A stretch of DNA of 64,000 bases from an uncultured Alphaproteobacteria bacterium (GCA_951812775.1 OX638326.1:1438335-1502334), one strand, 5' to 3'; positions 54,348 to 63,679 are shown, counted from the stretch's first letter. The notes: generated by a model not told the origin, from the sequence alone. Numbers and translations: made by a program.

Positions 54348-54502
54348 TACGCCTCCACCGCGCTATAATTCGGCGGCACCATAGCGATATGCGAACGAAT
54401 TCGCACACACCTTTTCTGCATTTCTGCCAAATTGTTGATTGGACCCTGGTTGGCCAAGTCTCTAATCTGACCTGATCGATCGTTCAGCGCACGAGCCCAA
54501 CC

Positions 54503-55126
54503 ATGACCGTCCTTTACGAATTCCCCCCGACCCGATCAAACCGCGCCAAATGGGCCCTTGAAGAGCTCGGTGTTGAGTATGAAGCGGTAAAAATCGATCT
54601 GATGTCGGGTGAACAAAATTCCGAAGCTTATCGCGCTATTCAACCGCTTGGCGCTGTCCCCGCACTCAGGACGGGCAGCTATCTGATGTATGAGTCTGTT
54701 GCCATCGTCCTGCAGCTGATCGACCAGCACGATGATGGAAAGTTTGCGCCGCCTCTCGGGTCGCCGGAACGCGCGCTCTATTATCAATGGTGTCTTTTTG
54801 CCGCCGGTGAGTTGGATCCCGCCACCATGCTGGTGTTTGACAATACAATGCGTCCATTGGAAGCGATGCGACCGCCGGGAACACCGCACGATCCAAACCT
54901 TGCGGACAAAGGTCGGCGCGACTTTGCCGAGCGCGCGACGATTTTGTCAGACGCTCTGACCGATCAAGACTATTTGGTGGGTGACCGTTTCTCCGGCGCC
55001 GACATCGTCGTCGGGCATAGCTGTTTCATGGCTCTATTTGTCGGACTCCTCGACGGTTTTCCGGTTCTAAATTCCTATTGTGATCGCCTCAAAGAACGGC
55101 CCGCCAATCAGCGGGTTTATGGCTGA
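54503..55126 (+). CDS. Glutathione S-transferase family protein
   Basis: 207 aa: LYEFPPTRSNRAKWALEELGVEYEAV (N-terminal thioredoxin fold with Ser in the catalytic region), then IQPLGAVPALRTGSYLMYESVAIVLQLIDQH. The C-terminal helical domain has DYLVGDRFSGADIVVGHS. The standard fold and length indicate a cytosolic glutathione-using enzyme of unknown substrate. Convergent with the TauE gene, one base from its end. Confidence 0.88.
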   Translation: MTVLYEFPPTRSNRAKWALEELGVEYEAVKIDLMSGEQNSEAYRAIQPLGAVPALRTGSYLMYESVAIVLQLIDQHDDGKFAPPLGSPERALYYQWCLFAAGELDPATMLVFDNTMRPLEAMRPPGTPHDPNLADKGRRDFAERATILSDALTDQDYLVGDRFSGADIVVGHSCFMALFVGLLDGFPVLNSYCDRLKERPANQRVYG

Positions 55127-55127
55127 C

Positions 55128-55873
55128 TCAGGCGAGCAAGACAGATACGCCGGTGACCAAAAGAATTACCAGCGCGACCTTTTTAAACCAGGTTTTGGGG
55201 GCGATCACGAACAGTCGCGCCCCACACCACGCGCCAAGCATATAGGCCGGCGTAATTAACAGCGCCCGCGTGACAACAAGCCACGTATAACCATCGCCCA
55301 CGGCAATCGCTGCCATCATTGCGATGATTAACACGACAATGCACATAATAATGTTGGCACGCTGCACCTCTACCGGGAGAGGGGAAGACAGAAAATAGAG
55401 CCCAGGGGCGGACCACCGACGCCGGTAAGCCCGTTGATGCTACCCGCCGTCATACCAACCAGAGCGCTGGGCAAGGCACCACGCTTGCCGCGATAGTTCC
55501 AGCCGCTCAACAGGATCAAGGCGAACAGCACGACAAAACCACCCATGGAACGCCGGACAATTTCGGGATCAATATAATACAGGAACCACGCACCAACCGG
55601 TGTAAAGGCCGCAATCCCGATGCAGATGGGACCAAGCTCCCGCCATCTCACCAGATGCACCGTCTCTCGGGCCAGCTGTGCCGCGCCTAAAATAGTAATA
55701 ATCATCACCATGCCGATCGCTTCGACGGGGCCGAACAGAAATGTCAGAACCGGGATGATGATCAGCGCGCCACCGAACCCGGTATAGCCATGGATCATCC
55801 CGTTAAACAGCGCCACGCCGACGCCAATCGCCAGCGCAACATTGAAAAGATTGGCGAGGGTGAGCTCGTCCAT
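55128..55873 (-). pseudogene. TauE/SafE-family permease, frameshifted in a G-run
   Basis: The N-terminal frame from ATG 55873 (FNGMIHGYTGFGGALIIIPVLTFLFGPVEAI) runs to GGPPLGSIFC and then shifts. The C-terminal frame gives LYFLSSPLP then VQRANIIMCIVVLIIAMMAA. Adding one G to the G-run near 55400 makes a 248-residue protein with a normal TauE layout. A one-base error or a decaying gene. It is one base from the ligase stop, so it belonged to that operon. Confidence 0.78.
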
Positions 55874-55874
55874 A

Positions 55875-56666
55875 TTAACGGACCGCGCTGTCCGAAGCGG
55901 CACGACGATCAATAAATCGCACCGCCTTGATCTGGGCGCCAGCCGTATAGATCTCTTCTATCTCAACAAATTCGACACGCGGTGTAACACTCACCGCACG
56001 GTTGGCCTGCGTCGCAATTTCATCGCCGACCTCGATGCTGGCCCCGGCCTGAAGGGCCACCTTGATCAGCATTTCGTCCATCGATAACGGATCGTTCTCG
56101 TCCTGATGCTGGATCACAACTTGAAATTCGGAAATCTCCGGAATTGCGTCGAGCGCGCCAAGCAGCACATCGGGATTGATCAGCATCCCTTTGACCTTGA
56201 TCAAATCCTTGGTACGCACCACTGGTCCGACGACCCGTTCGCTGGTGCGGCCGCAATGCTGACAGGGCGTTCGATCCAGCGAAACGATATCGCCGACAAC
56301 AAATCGAATGAGCGCCGTACCGCGCTTGTCGAGATGTGTTACCGCGAGCGCACCCCGCTCGCCGTCCGGCAGGCGACGTCCCGTCTCGGGATCGACGATT
56401 TCATGATATTGCAGCTCGGGTGCCGGGTTGTGCTAGTCCCCTTCTTCCTGACATTGCGCAAACGCCCCCAGTTCGGTCGAGCCGTAGCGATTAAAGATCA
56501 CCGGTTGGGCGGCACCCATCTCGCGCAGGCACCGGCGGATGTCCTCACGCAGCGCCGGCGAGGTTGCCTCGCCGGAAATCGCGGAATACATTAGAAAATG
56601 CGCATCGGTCAGTGTTTTGGATGGGCCGGAAAACCGCCGCCCAACATCGGCTTTCGACAAACCCAT
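55875..56666 (-). pseudogene. C-terminal half of a phenylacetate-CoA-ligase-like enzyme with a TAG
   Basis: Only the last ~263 codons of an adenylate-forming ligase remain: GEATSPALREDIRRC, FNRYGSTELGAF, RRLPDGERGALAVTHL, IRFVVGDIVSL, RTPCQHCGRT, VVRTKDLIKVKGMLINPDVLL. The N-terminal AMP-binding half is missing, since the cupin gene ends 9 bases upstream. An in-frame TAG at 56435-56433 interrupts it (EEGD-stop-HNPAP); TGG (W) fits best. Doubly broken, so a clear pseudogene remnant. Confidence 0.8.
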
Positions 56667-56674
56667 CTTGTGTC

Positions 56675-57235
56675 CTAAACCACCTTTTGCTTTTTCGGGT
56701 TTGCGATCCGACAGCTATTATTCGCCGGGTCATAATAATGCCGGTCCAGCTTATAGGGTCCGCCGACAATCGTAACCGACCAGGTATCGTCGGTCTGCGC
56801 CGTGAAGCTGTGAATTTCCGCTGGCGGCGCGACCATCGAAATCTCTCCGGGCTCCAGCACCCGGTCGTCAATGACTTTCAGCTTGGCATAGCCTTCCTTG
56901 CTGCCATCATCCTCGCGGTCATAGACCGTGTGATGGAGTTTTCCGCTATAGATTGCCAGCATTTCCCAGATGCCATGATCATGCGGCGGGATATCCTTGC
57001 CCTCTGGCAGGTGATCAAAGGTGATCGACATCTCGCCGTCATAATAAAGATAGCGCGATTCGTCGATGTGATTGCCTTCGCGCATCACGCCGATCGTACT
57101 GAGATCGCTCGCGAGAATTTTGCCGACAGGCTCGCGAATGCCTTCGAGAATCTTGGCCGCATCCTTTCCGTGGATCGCCATCTGGCCCTGCACCGCCTGG
57201 GCGAGATCGCGCATTGTAAAATTGTCACCCGACAT
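56675..57235 (-). CDS. Cysteine-dioxygenase-like cupin protein
   Basis: 186 aa from ATG 57235 (GGGAG upstream). The core IPPHDHGIWEMLAIYSGKLHHTVYD holds cupin-type HxH...E ligands, and EIHSFTAQTDDTWSVTIVGG carries the last His, as in type I cysteine or mercaptopropionate dioxygenase-like predicted metal enzymes. It lies between a class II aldolase and the ligase remnant on one strand. Thiol or small-acid oxidation is possible. Confidence 0.78.
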   Translation of the reverse strand: MSGDNFTMRDLAQAVQGQMAIHGKDAAKILEGIREPVGKILASDLSTIGVMREGNHIDESRYLYYDGEMSITFDHLPEGKDIPPHDHGIWEMLAIYSGKLHHTVYDREDDGSKEGYAKLKVIDDRVLEPGEISMVAPPAEIHSFTAQTDDTWSVTIVGGPYKLDRHYYDPANNSCRIANPKKQKVV

Positions 57236-57246
57236 CCTGCTCTCCC

Positions 57247-58050
57247 TCAATTCCGGAAGGACGGATCAACACGATCCATCCAGCGCATCAAAGCCGGCCA
57301 GCGCAACTCGCCCGGATTACGACTATTGCGCGTTGTTTGCGCCGCTGCATGTTCCCGAACATCCTCCGGCGGCGTGACATGAATATTGTCGTCTTCGGTG
57401 GTCGCCCCCGCCATGATCTGCGCCTGACACGACCGCTCCAGGTGATACATCAGTACAAAGGCTTCCGAGATTGTCCGGCCGCAGGTCAGCAGACCGTGAT
57501 TGCGCAGGATCAGCACCTTGTTATCGGCCAAACTGTTGCCCAGCCGTTCGCGCTCATCCAAATCAAGCGCGACGCCCTCATAATCATGGTAGCTGGTGCC
57601 GCCATAAAACCGCAGCGCTTCCTGATGCAGGGGCAGCAATCCGCATTTCAGCGTCGAGACCGCAATGCCTGCTGGCGTATGGGTGTGCAAGACGCATTGC
57701 ACATCGGGCCGCGCCCCATGCACCGCACTGTGAATTGTGTAGCCAGCCTGATTGATATTATAGGGCGTGTTCTCATCCAGCACATTGCCCTCAAGATCGA
57801 CCTTCACCAGATTGCTGGCCGTAACCTCGTTATACATCGGGCCATAGGGGTTCAGCAGGAAGTGCTCCTCATCCCCCGGCACCCGCGCCGAAATATGGTT
57901 GAGGTTTAGGTGATGCCAGCCATACTCCCACACCAGCCGGTAACAGGCCGCAAGATTGACCCGCGTCTCCCACTCTTCCTCGCTACAGCGCTCGCGCACG
58001 CCGGGCACCTCGACCAGCTCGTCATATGTCTCGCCCATCTTCGTCGCCAT
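57247..58050 (-). CDS. Class II aldolase/adducin-family protein
   Basis: 267 aa. Zinc-site residues are visible in CVLHTHTPAGIAVSTLK (HxH) and in RNHGLLTCGRTISEAF (third His). The N-terminal part is GWHHLNLNHISARVPGDEEHFLLNPYG. The class includes fuculose-phosphate aldolase and related dehydratases or epimerases. It precedes the cupin gene by 11 nt on the same strand. Substrate unknown. Confidence 0.88.
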   Translation of the reverse strand: MATKMGETYDELVEVPGVRERCSEEEWETRVNLAACYRLVWEYGWHHLNLNHISARVPGDEEHFLLNPYGPMYNEVTASNLVKVDLEGNVLDENTPYNINQAGYTIHSAVHGARPDVQCVLHTHTPAGIAVSTLKCGLLPLHQEALRFYGGTSYHDYEGVALDLDERERLGNSLADNKVLILRNHGLLTCGRTISEAFVLMYHLERSCQAQIMAGATTEDDNIHVTPPEDVREHAAAQTTRNSRNPGELRWPALMRWMDRVDPSFRN

Positions 58051-58432
58051 GAGCGTCTCCTCTCATTGAATAAAGCGTTGCCGGAACGCTAACGCATTTG
58101 GCGCGACAGGGGAAATGGGGAGTGACTCCCAGAGAACGTCACCCCGGTCGACCACCCGGGCTCCAGCCACAAACACGCTCGTCATGCCCGGATGCGATCC
58201 GGGCATCCAGAAAACAAAAAAGACTGGATCCCCGGGTCAAGCCCGGGGATGACAAAAGAAAGAAACCGGTTCCCGCATCAAGTGCGGGATGACGGGTAGG
58301 GGGACTGCGGGATGACAGGTACGACGTATGTGGGGTGACGAATTATTGACCCGGTTACACCTCCCCTAACGCCTTGAGTCGGCGTGGTAATCTCTGTACG
58401 GTCGCGATAGTTGAAAAACAGGGCGTACGCAC
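58051..58432. other. Intergenic region with palindromic repeats
   Basis: About 380 bases between aldolase and radical SAM genes. Apart from the repeats at 58181-58300 I see no gene, RNA or clear promoter. Confidence 0.5.
58181..58300. repeat. Three palindromic GTCATCCCG-type elements
   Basis: Hairpins at 58184-58206 (10-bp arms, loop GCG), 58228-58250 (9-bp arms) and 58271-58289 (7-bp arms), the last two sharing a TCAAG loop and a GATGAC flank, plus a half unit near 58305. Similar intergenic elements are frequent in alphaproteobacterial genomes. Confidence 0.8.
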
Positions 58433-60223
58433 ATGGATGGTTCGCAAATAGCCGCGCAGAAAACCTTTCTGGTTTATCTGATCAAGCCGTCGCATTACGA
58501 CGATGACGGCTATGTCATTCAGTGGCTGCGCTCGGCGATTCCGTCGAACACACTGGCGACGCTCAACGGATTGTTTGTTGATTCCATCGAGCGGTAAATT
58601 CTCGGTCCCGACGTGGATATCGAAGTACGCGCCTTTGACGAAACCAAAACCCGTATCCGTCCCTCTGAAATCATTGCCGAGATTAAGGCCAATGATGGCT
58701 GCGGCATGGTCGGGTTTGTCGGGGTGCAGTCGAACCAGTTCCCGCACACGATGGATCTGGCGCGGCCGTTGCGCGAGGCCGGTATACAGGTCGGCATTGG
58801 CGGGTTTCATGTCTCGGGCTGCCTCGCGATGCTGCCGGAGGTACCTGCCGATATTCAGGAAGCGATGGATCTCGGCATTTCGATCTTTGCTGGCGAGGCC
58901 GAAGGCCGTCTCGACCAGGTGCTGCAGGATGCCTATGCCGGGCAAATGGCCCCAACCTATAACTATATGAATGATCTGCCGGGGCTGGAGAATGCGATCA
59001 CGCCAATGCTGCCACCGACCCGGGTGAAACGCACCGCTGGCGGTATTTCGAGTTTTGATGCCGGGCGCGGCTGTCCGTTCCAGTGTTCGTTCTGCACCAT
59101 CATCAATGTGCAGGGGCGCAAATCACGCCGCCGCTCGCCCGATGATATTGAGCGCATCATTCGTGACAACGCGGCGCAGGGCATTTTCAGCTTTTTCATC
59201 ACTGACGATAATCTCGCCCGTAACAAGGACTGGGAGATGATCTTCGACCGCATCATCAAGCTGCGCGAGGAAGAGGACATTCCGGTACGGTTTATTATTC
59301 AGGTCGACACTTTGTGCCATCAGATACCCGGCTTTATTGAAAAGGCCGGACGCGCCGGCGTACGCCGGGTGTTTATCGGGTTGGAGAACATTAACCCTGA
59401 CAGTCTGATGAGCGCCAACAAGCGCCAAAATCGGATCACCGATTACCGCAAAATGCTGCTTGCCTGGCGTGAGGTCGGTGTTGTGACCTATGCCGGGTAC
59501 ATTCTAGGCTTCACCGGCGACACGCCAGAGACAATCGTCCGCGATATTGAGATCATCAAGCGCGAGCTGCCGATTGATCTACTGGAATTCTTCTGTCCGA
59601 CGCTGCTGCCGGGCTCACAGGATCACAAGGAACTCTCCGCCAAAGGTGTGTGGATGGACCCCGACATGAACAAGTATGATCTTGAGCATGTCACCACCGG
59701 CCATTCCAATATGACACCCGAGGAATGGGGACATGCCTACAAGCTGGCCTGGAAAACCTATTTCAACCCGGAGCATATCAAGACCGTGATGCGCCGTTCC
59801 GCCGCCAGCGGGATGAGTGCCGGCAAAGTCCTGTTCCTGATGCTGTGGTTCCATAGCTGTATCAAGCTCGAAGATGTGCATCCGCTGGAAGGCGGTTATT
59901 TCCGGCGCAAATATCGTCGAGATCGCCGCCCCGGGCTGAAGCGCGAAAACCCGCTAATCTTCTATCCACGCTATGGCTTTGAGATTGTCTACAAACATCT
60001 CTATCTGTTTGCGTTGGTCGTCCGCTATGGCGCCTTCCGTCAGTTCCTCAAAATGAGCAAGTCGACCAAAGACTATACCGATCTGTCGCTGACCCCGGTG
60101 GAGGATGACGAGTATAACGAGCTTGAAATGTTTGCGGTGACTGACTCCGCCAAAGCCGCCGTCGACAAGATGCGCGTCAAGGAAGAACAGCGCGAAAAAC
60201 GCGCCGCCGCTGCCGCTGAGTAA
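58433..60223 (+). pseudogene. B12-binding-domain radical SAM protein with an early in-frame TAA
   Basis: From ATG 58433 the frame is 596 codons, with a TAA at 58595-58597 after codon 54. Downstream, MVGFVGVQSNQFPHTMDLARPL and VGIGGFHVSG suggest a cobalamin-binding-like domain, and the radical SAM motif is CPFQCSFC at ~residue 215. The sequence before the TAA (LVYLIKPSHYDDDGYVIQWLRSAIPSNT) fits the same protein, so the stop splits a true gene. An internal start (ATG 58613) would lose 60 residues. CAA to TAA is a possible cause. Confidence 0.8.
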
Positions 60224-60380
60224 TAATTATCTTACCCGTATTGAGAGTATTTTCTTCCTGCCATTTCTGGCATAAAAATGTCCTTTGTTTTCCTGATAAC
60301 TGTCGGTTTTCTTTACGTTTCTCGAATCATCGTCTCAATTTGCACCAGACAAGTCTCTGATAGTAAACAAAACCTTAAAA

Positions 60381-60397
60381 TCGGCACGATTTTTGCC
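60381..60397 (+). promoter_or_regulatory. Sigma-54 (RpoN) type promoter separated from its PEP-CTERM gene by the IS element
   Basis: TCGGCACG-N4-TTGCC with GG (60383-60384) and GC (60395-60396) 10 nt apart, close to consensus. Without the inserted element and one target repeat, the GC would be 61 nt before codon 63009-63011, the same spacing as at 11151-11170. Confidence 0.6.
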
Positions 60398-60435
60398 AGG
60401 TAAAGGGCATATTACCGGCTGTTTTTAGCCATGAA

Positions 60436-60443
60436 TAATGTTT
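60436..60443 (+). repeat. 8-bp target-site duplication, left copy
   Basis: taatgttt, identical to 62987-62994. Eight bases is the duplication size known for IS1595-family elements. Confidence 0.8.
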
Positions 60444-60467
60444 CACAGTTATAAGTTATAGGCTTGA
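60444..60467 (+). repeat. Left inverted repeat of the IS1595-type element
   Basis: 24 bases that match the reverse complement of 62963-62986 with one mismatch (base 2). The last codons of the passenger gene lie inside it. Confidence 0.9.
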
Positions 60468-62023
60468 ACCTCCTGGCCTAATGGGAGACTCGGTTGCGCC
60501 AACCCACGTCCTACCGCACCGGGCGTAATAAACCACTTTCCATTGAGAACTTCTGAAACTGTCAACATCTGCATACGTGCATAAGGAATGCCATTGACTT
60601 CAATGTCACCTGCCGAAGCCATTTCCTGCCTGAAATTCCTAATCTTACGTTCTCCCAAATCTTCCAGCACAATTAAACTGGCCATCAATCCGTCATCTCT
60701 CTCAAGAACGCCCCGGAGATCGCGCATAACACTGATACCAACATTCTTACCACCTTTGACTTCCAGCACCATACTTTTCAATTCTTCGTAGTCTGGATGA
60801 TTGAAATACAATCTACCATCAATCCCACCATCGCCAGTTTTGCGGGACGTAACGAACCCGTCAACCTCCTCCACGGCCCATTTCTGGAAGTGATACTTGT
60901 CCCGCTCCCAAAGGTCTTTCGCACCTTCCAGCGTGCGAGGAAATCCAGTAACGGTAAAGTCCTCTCCTTCGACCAGGCCAAGCCGGTCCTGAAGGCGGAC
61001 CTTTGCAATGCGTTTGATCGCATGAATCGCAATATCGACCCAACCCACCGCCGACCCAGCTTGTGTGCGGCCTCAATAGTTGTTGCGCAGCTACAGAAAG
61101 GATCGAACACAACATCACCCTCGTTGCTGCTGGCTCGAATTATGCGATCAAGCAGAGCCAATGGCTTCTGCGTGGCGTAACCGAGGCGTTCCTTGCCATG
61201 TGGATGCTTAATGTCTACCCATGTGGCCTGTAAGGGTGTCCCCTTGCTCTCATCAAGGTAGAATTTTCTATTGGCCAGACCGGTCTTCGAATAATGCAAG
61301 CGATTTCGACTTTCCATATCCCGCATTCCATCTATCGGGTATCGCCATACTCTATTATGCCCATTCCATTCGTACTCATAGCCGCCGCCACTAAGTCCCT
61401 CTGCATGGAGCGGGTTCAGACGGTAACGCCTGCCGCCATCATCATAGCGATAGGTGCGCTCTACATAATCCTCTTTCAGTGGCTGGCTAAGCTGGTTCCA
61501 TGTTACTTCGTTTGATTTACCATAGAAAAGAATTCTGTCACTGTCTCTGCCAAACGATTTCATTCCTGAAATTACGATGTCCGAATATCCCATCCATCAT
61601 CACCTTGATGCAGTGTGAAGCAGTTGGGTCGCAGTGCAAATAGATAGAGCCTGTCGGCTTCAGAATGCCGCGCATGGGCAACAGTCGCTCAGTCATGTAG
61701 CTGAGATAAGCCAACAGGCGCGGTTGCGTCTTTCTAAGCGCGTTCATCCAGATTTTCCAAGACTCGGCAATTCCGTCATCTACCCCAGCCTCGCGCATGA
61801 GAACCGGCATGGAGCGGATCGCACGTTCCCGTTCTGCATCCAAGGTCCATAGGTCGCAGAACGCCTCTATTTGATCAGGCAAGGGGCGCCCCGTCTCGTC
61901 CTTGTAAATTGCGTTGTAATCCTGGTTGGAATTGAATGGCGGGTCCAGATAGATCAGATCCACACTGCCGAGCGGCATGTCCTGCATAATGGTCAGGCAG
62001 TCGCCGTAATAGAGCCGGTTCAT
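60449..62023 (-). pseudogene. Beta-class adenine DNA methyltransferase fused to an Mrr-like endonuclease domain, frame broken twice
   Basis: ATG at 62023 overlaps the transposase stop as ATGA. MNRLYYGDCLTIMQDM and LIYLDPPFNSNQ hold motif IV before motif I, the beta order; motif I is DPFCSCATT, where family usually has DPFCGCGTT. The last third contains GDGGIDGRLYF and MVLEVKGG, a PD-(D/E)xK-like core. Two lesions break it: near 61538-61560, where a small deletion fuses EIVW to FGRDSDRI out of frame, and at 61039-61041, where one G is missing (RRWVG to DIAIHAIK). Fusions of this type are single-chain restriction-modification enzymes. Target site unknown. Confidence 0.82.
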
Positions 62024-62028
62024 GCGAA

Positions 62029-62039
62029 CCCCCCCCCCC
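62029..62039. repeat. 11-bp poly-C tract at the transposase/passenger junction
   Basis: C11 on the + strand, i.e. G11 in the coding strand, six bases before the passenger start. Its length decides whether transposase ends at the TGA that overlaps the start codon. Confidence 0.85.
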
Positions 62040-62436
62040 GCATGAAAGCCCCAAAAGCGTTGTCGGACTTGCGCTGATTGTATTTCCAGCAGGTTTCGGC
62101 CACGTAGAGCGGCGTGTAGCATTTACGGTAGTGGTGGTGCGAGCCGTACCAGGCCCGTTTGAGAAGCGACCAAAACTATTGGTGTGCGCCTCACCATCAA
62201 CATATTCCCCGCGGCTGTGGTTGACCGTGGCATGTGCAATAGTTGAACGGACGGCGTTGTATGCTTTGAATTCATCGGTGATGAGCAATGAGCCTTCAGG
62301 ATCAACGCTGTCACGAATGAATTTGAGAACACCTTTTCCAGTTAGGTCGCTTGCGACCCTCGCAACAACTTTACCTCCACGTTCTACCGCGCCGATAACC
62401 GGTGTTTTGCGTGTGCCTCTGCCTCTTGGATTATGC

Positions 62437-62453
62437 GGGGGGGGGGGGGGGGG
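62437..62453. repeat. 17-bp poly-G tract in the transposase gene
   Basis: G17 on the + strand (C17 in the coding strand), in frame as six prolines. Length changes would shift the transposase frame. Confidence 0.85.
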
Positions 62454-62962
62454 TAACGATTTGTTTTCTTTGCGTTTATTCCGCTTACGAGGCTTTCCGC
62501 CGACATAGGTTTCATCTGCTTCGACGATACCTTGAAGCAGAATTTCGCCTTGTTTGGTCGCCATTTGGGCGCGTATCCGCTACTGCATATACCATGCAGT
62601 GGGCTGCGTCAGGTCAAGATCGCGAGCAAGCTGACAGCTTGACAGACTTTTCTTCGCATTCACAATCAGGCCGATGGCCATGAACCATTTTTGAAGGGGA
62701 ACTCTTGTCTTTTCAAAAATCGTACCCGACAATACGTTGAAGCTGGACTTGCAGCCATGACAATTCCATCGACCAATCTTGCGCCCTTCGCTCTTGCGGG
62801 CAACGTGCGTACTTCCACAGTGAGGGCAATGCGGGTCATCGCCCCACCGCACCCCTTCAAAATGCTCAATACAGGCTTCTTGATCTGGATAGCGTGTGAA
62901 GATATTCAAAAGGTTCATGCTCAATCTCCTTATGAACAAGATAAAGAGATCAAGCCACAGCA

Positions 62963-62986
62963 TCAAGCCTATAACTTATAACTGCG
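62963..62986 (-). repeat. Right inverted repeat of the IS1595-type element
   Basis: Reverse complement of the left end except for one base. It is followed directly by the second taatgttt target repeat (62987-62994). Confidence 0.9.
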
Positions 62987-62994
62987 TAATGTTT
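62987..62994 (+). repeat. 8-bp target-site duplication, right copy
   Basis: taatgttt, identical to 60436-60443. Confidence 0.8.
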
Positions 62995-63008
62995 TTTGAG
63001 ACGAAGAT

Positions 63009-63679
63009 ATAAAGAAAAACAATTTAAAAGTGTTTTTATCACTGTTTGGGGTACTCCTTTTCGGTGCTCAAAATGCAGCGGCCGCGCCCATAACGATTGG
63101 CAATCCGATTGTACCGGGCGGTATCACGGATGGCGCCCAAACAACCTATGTTGCCAAAGCGAGTTTCGGCGTTGGCGCTATTGGCAGTGAACTTCAGACA
63201 TGGTCATTGCATGCGCATACAGGTACGAGCGGACGCAGCATCACACCGATCCTGTTAGAGCTGATCAGCGGTGCGAATTATGCGCTGCGGGCCATTGGCG
63301 AAACCCAAACTGTCGGCGGCGGAATTTCTCTCGGCGTCAATACTGGCATCGCCTTTAATGTTCAGGAAGGTAGCGCGGCTATTACCAGTGGAAATTTCTT
63401 TTTCGGCTGGAAAGACGGTGGCCAGACATTTGCCAATGCCGGTGTTATCAATTTCCAGGGGCAGGTAGTTTCAATGTCCGGGCACTGACCGGCAATTCAA
63501 CCCAGAACATTACCAGTGCCGATATCGGTACGTCGCTGGAGTTCGGGAACTTTTTGTCCAATCGCGGTTACTCCGTCGCTGCAACAGCCGACCTCCCGGT
63601 TTCCGAGCCGGGCATGCTTGCAATTTTCGGGCTGGGCCTTATCGGACTGGGGATGGTCCGTCGTAAACATCGCTCATAA
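63009..63679 (+). pseudogene. PEP-CTERM protein with lost start codon and a frameshift
   Basis: The best start is ATA at 63009-63011, in the place where ATG would give MKKNNLKVFLSLFGVLLFG and a signal ending AQNAAAA. A GTG at 63030 is the only alternative. The frame breaks near 63466-63470, where one extra G gives NFQGAGSFNVRALTGNSTQ. The tail SEPGMLAIFGLGLIGLGMV followed by RRKHRS is a sorting signal. Corrected length is 223 aa. The IS1595-type element ends 22 nt upstream, cutting it off from its sigma-54-like promoter. Confidence 0.8.

Larger units (their letters stand above)
62020..62918 (-). pseudogene. IS1595-family transposase, nonsense plus frameshift
   Basis: Start ATG 62918 (MNLLNIFTRYPDQEACIEHF). 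A zinc ribbon follows: CPHCGST and CHGCKSSF. The DDE domain includes IVEADETYVGGKPRKRN and LLITDEFKAYNAVRS. The reading frame has TAG at 62582-62580 (WYMQ-stop-RIRAQM) and loses one T near 62170, since adding it yields NSFWSLLKRAWYGSHHHYRK. Corrected length is 299 aa, as in the family. A 17-G/C tract (62437-62453) encodes six prolines. The stop TGA overlaps the passenger gene's ATG, so the passenger is probably translated by coupling. Confidence 0.85.
60444..62986. mobile_element. IS1595-family element with a DNA methyltransferase-endonuclease passenger
   Basis: 2543 bp bounded by 24-bp inverted repeats (one mismatch) and flanked by the 8-bp direct repeat taatgttt. It contains, both on the minus strand, an IS1595/ISXO2-like transposase gene (62020-62918) and a methyltransferase-restriction fusion (60449-62023). 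The IS1595 family is known to include elements with passenger genes (transporter IS). Both genes are broken here, so the copy is probably immobile. It landed between a sigma-54 promoter and a PEP-CTERM gene. Poly-C/G runs lie within it. Confidence 0.88.

Noticed and set aside
58181-58300. CRISPR-like array
   Set aside because: The palindromes differ in length and have no regular spacers; they match generic intergenic elements.
6798-62582. TAG as a sense codon (recoding) to explain in-frame TAGs
   Set aside because: TAG is used as the normal end of intact genes such as the BON lipoprotein (1297-1299) and the SDR gene, and one interrupting stop is TGA and two are TAA.
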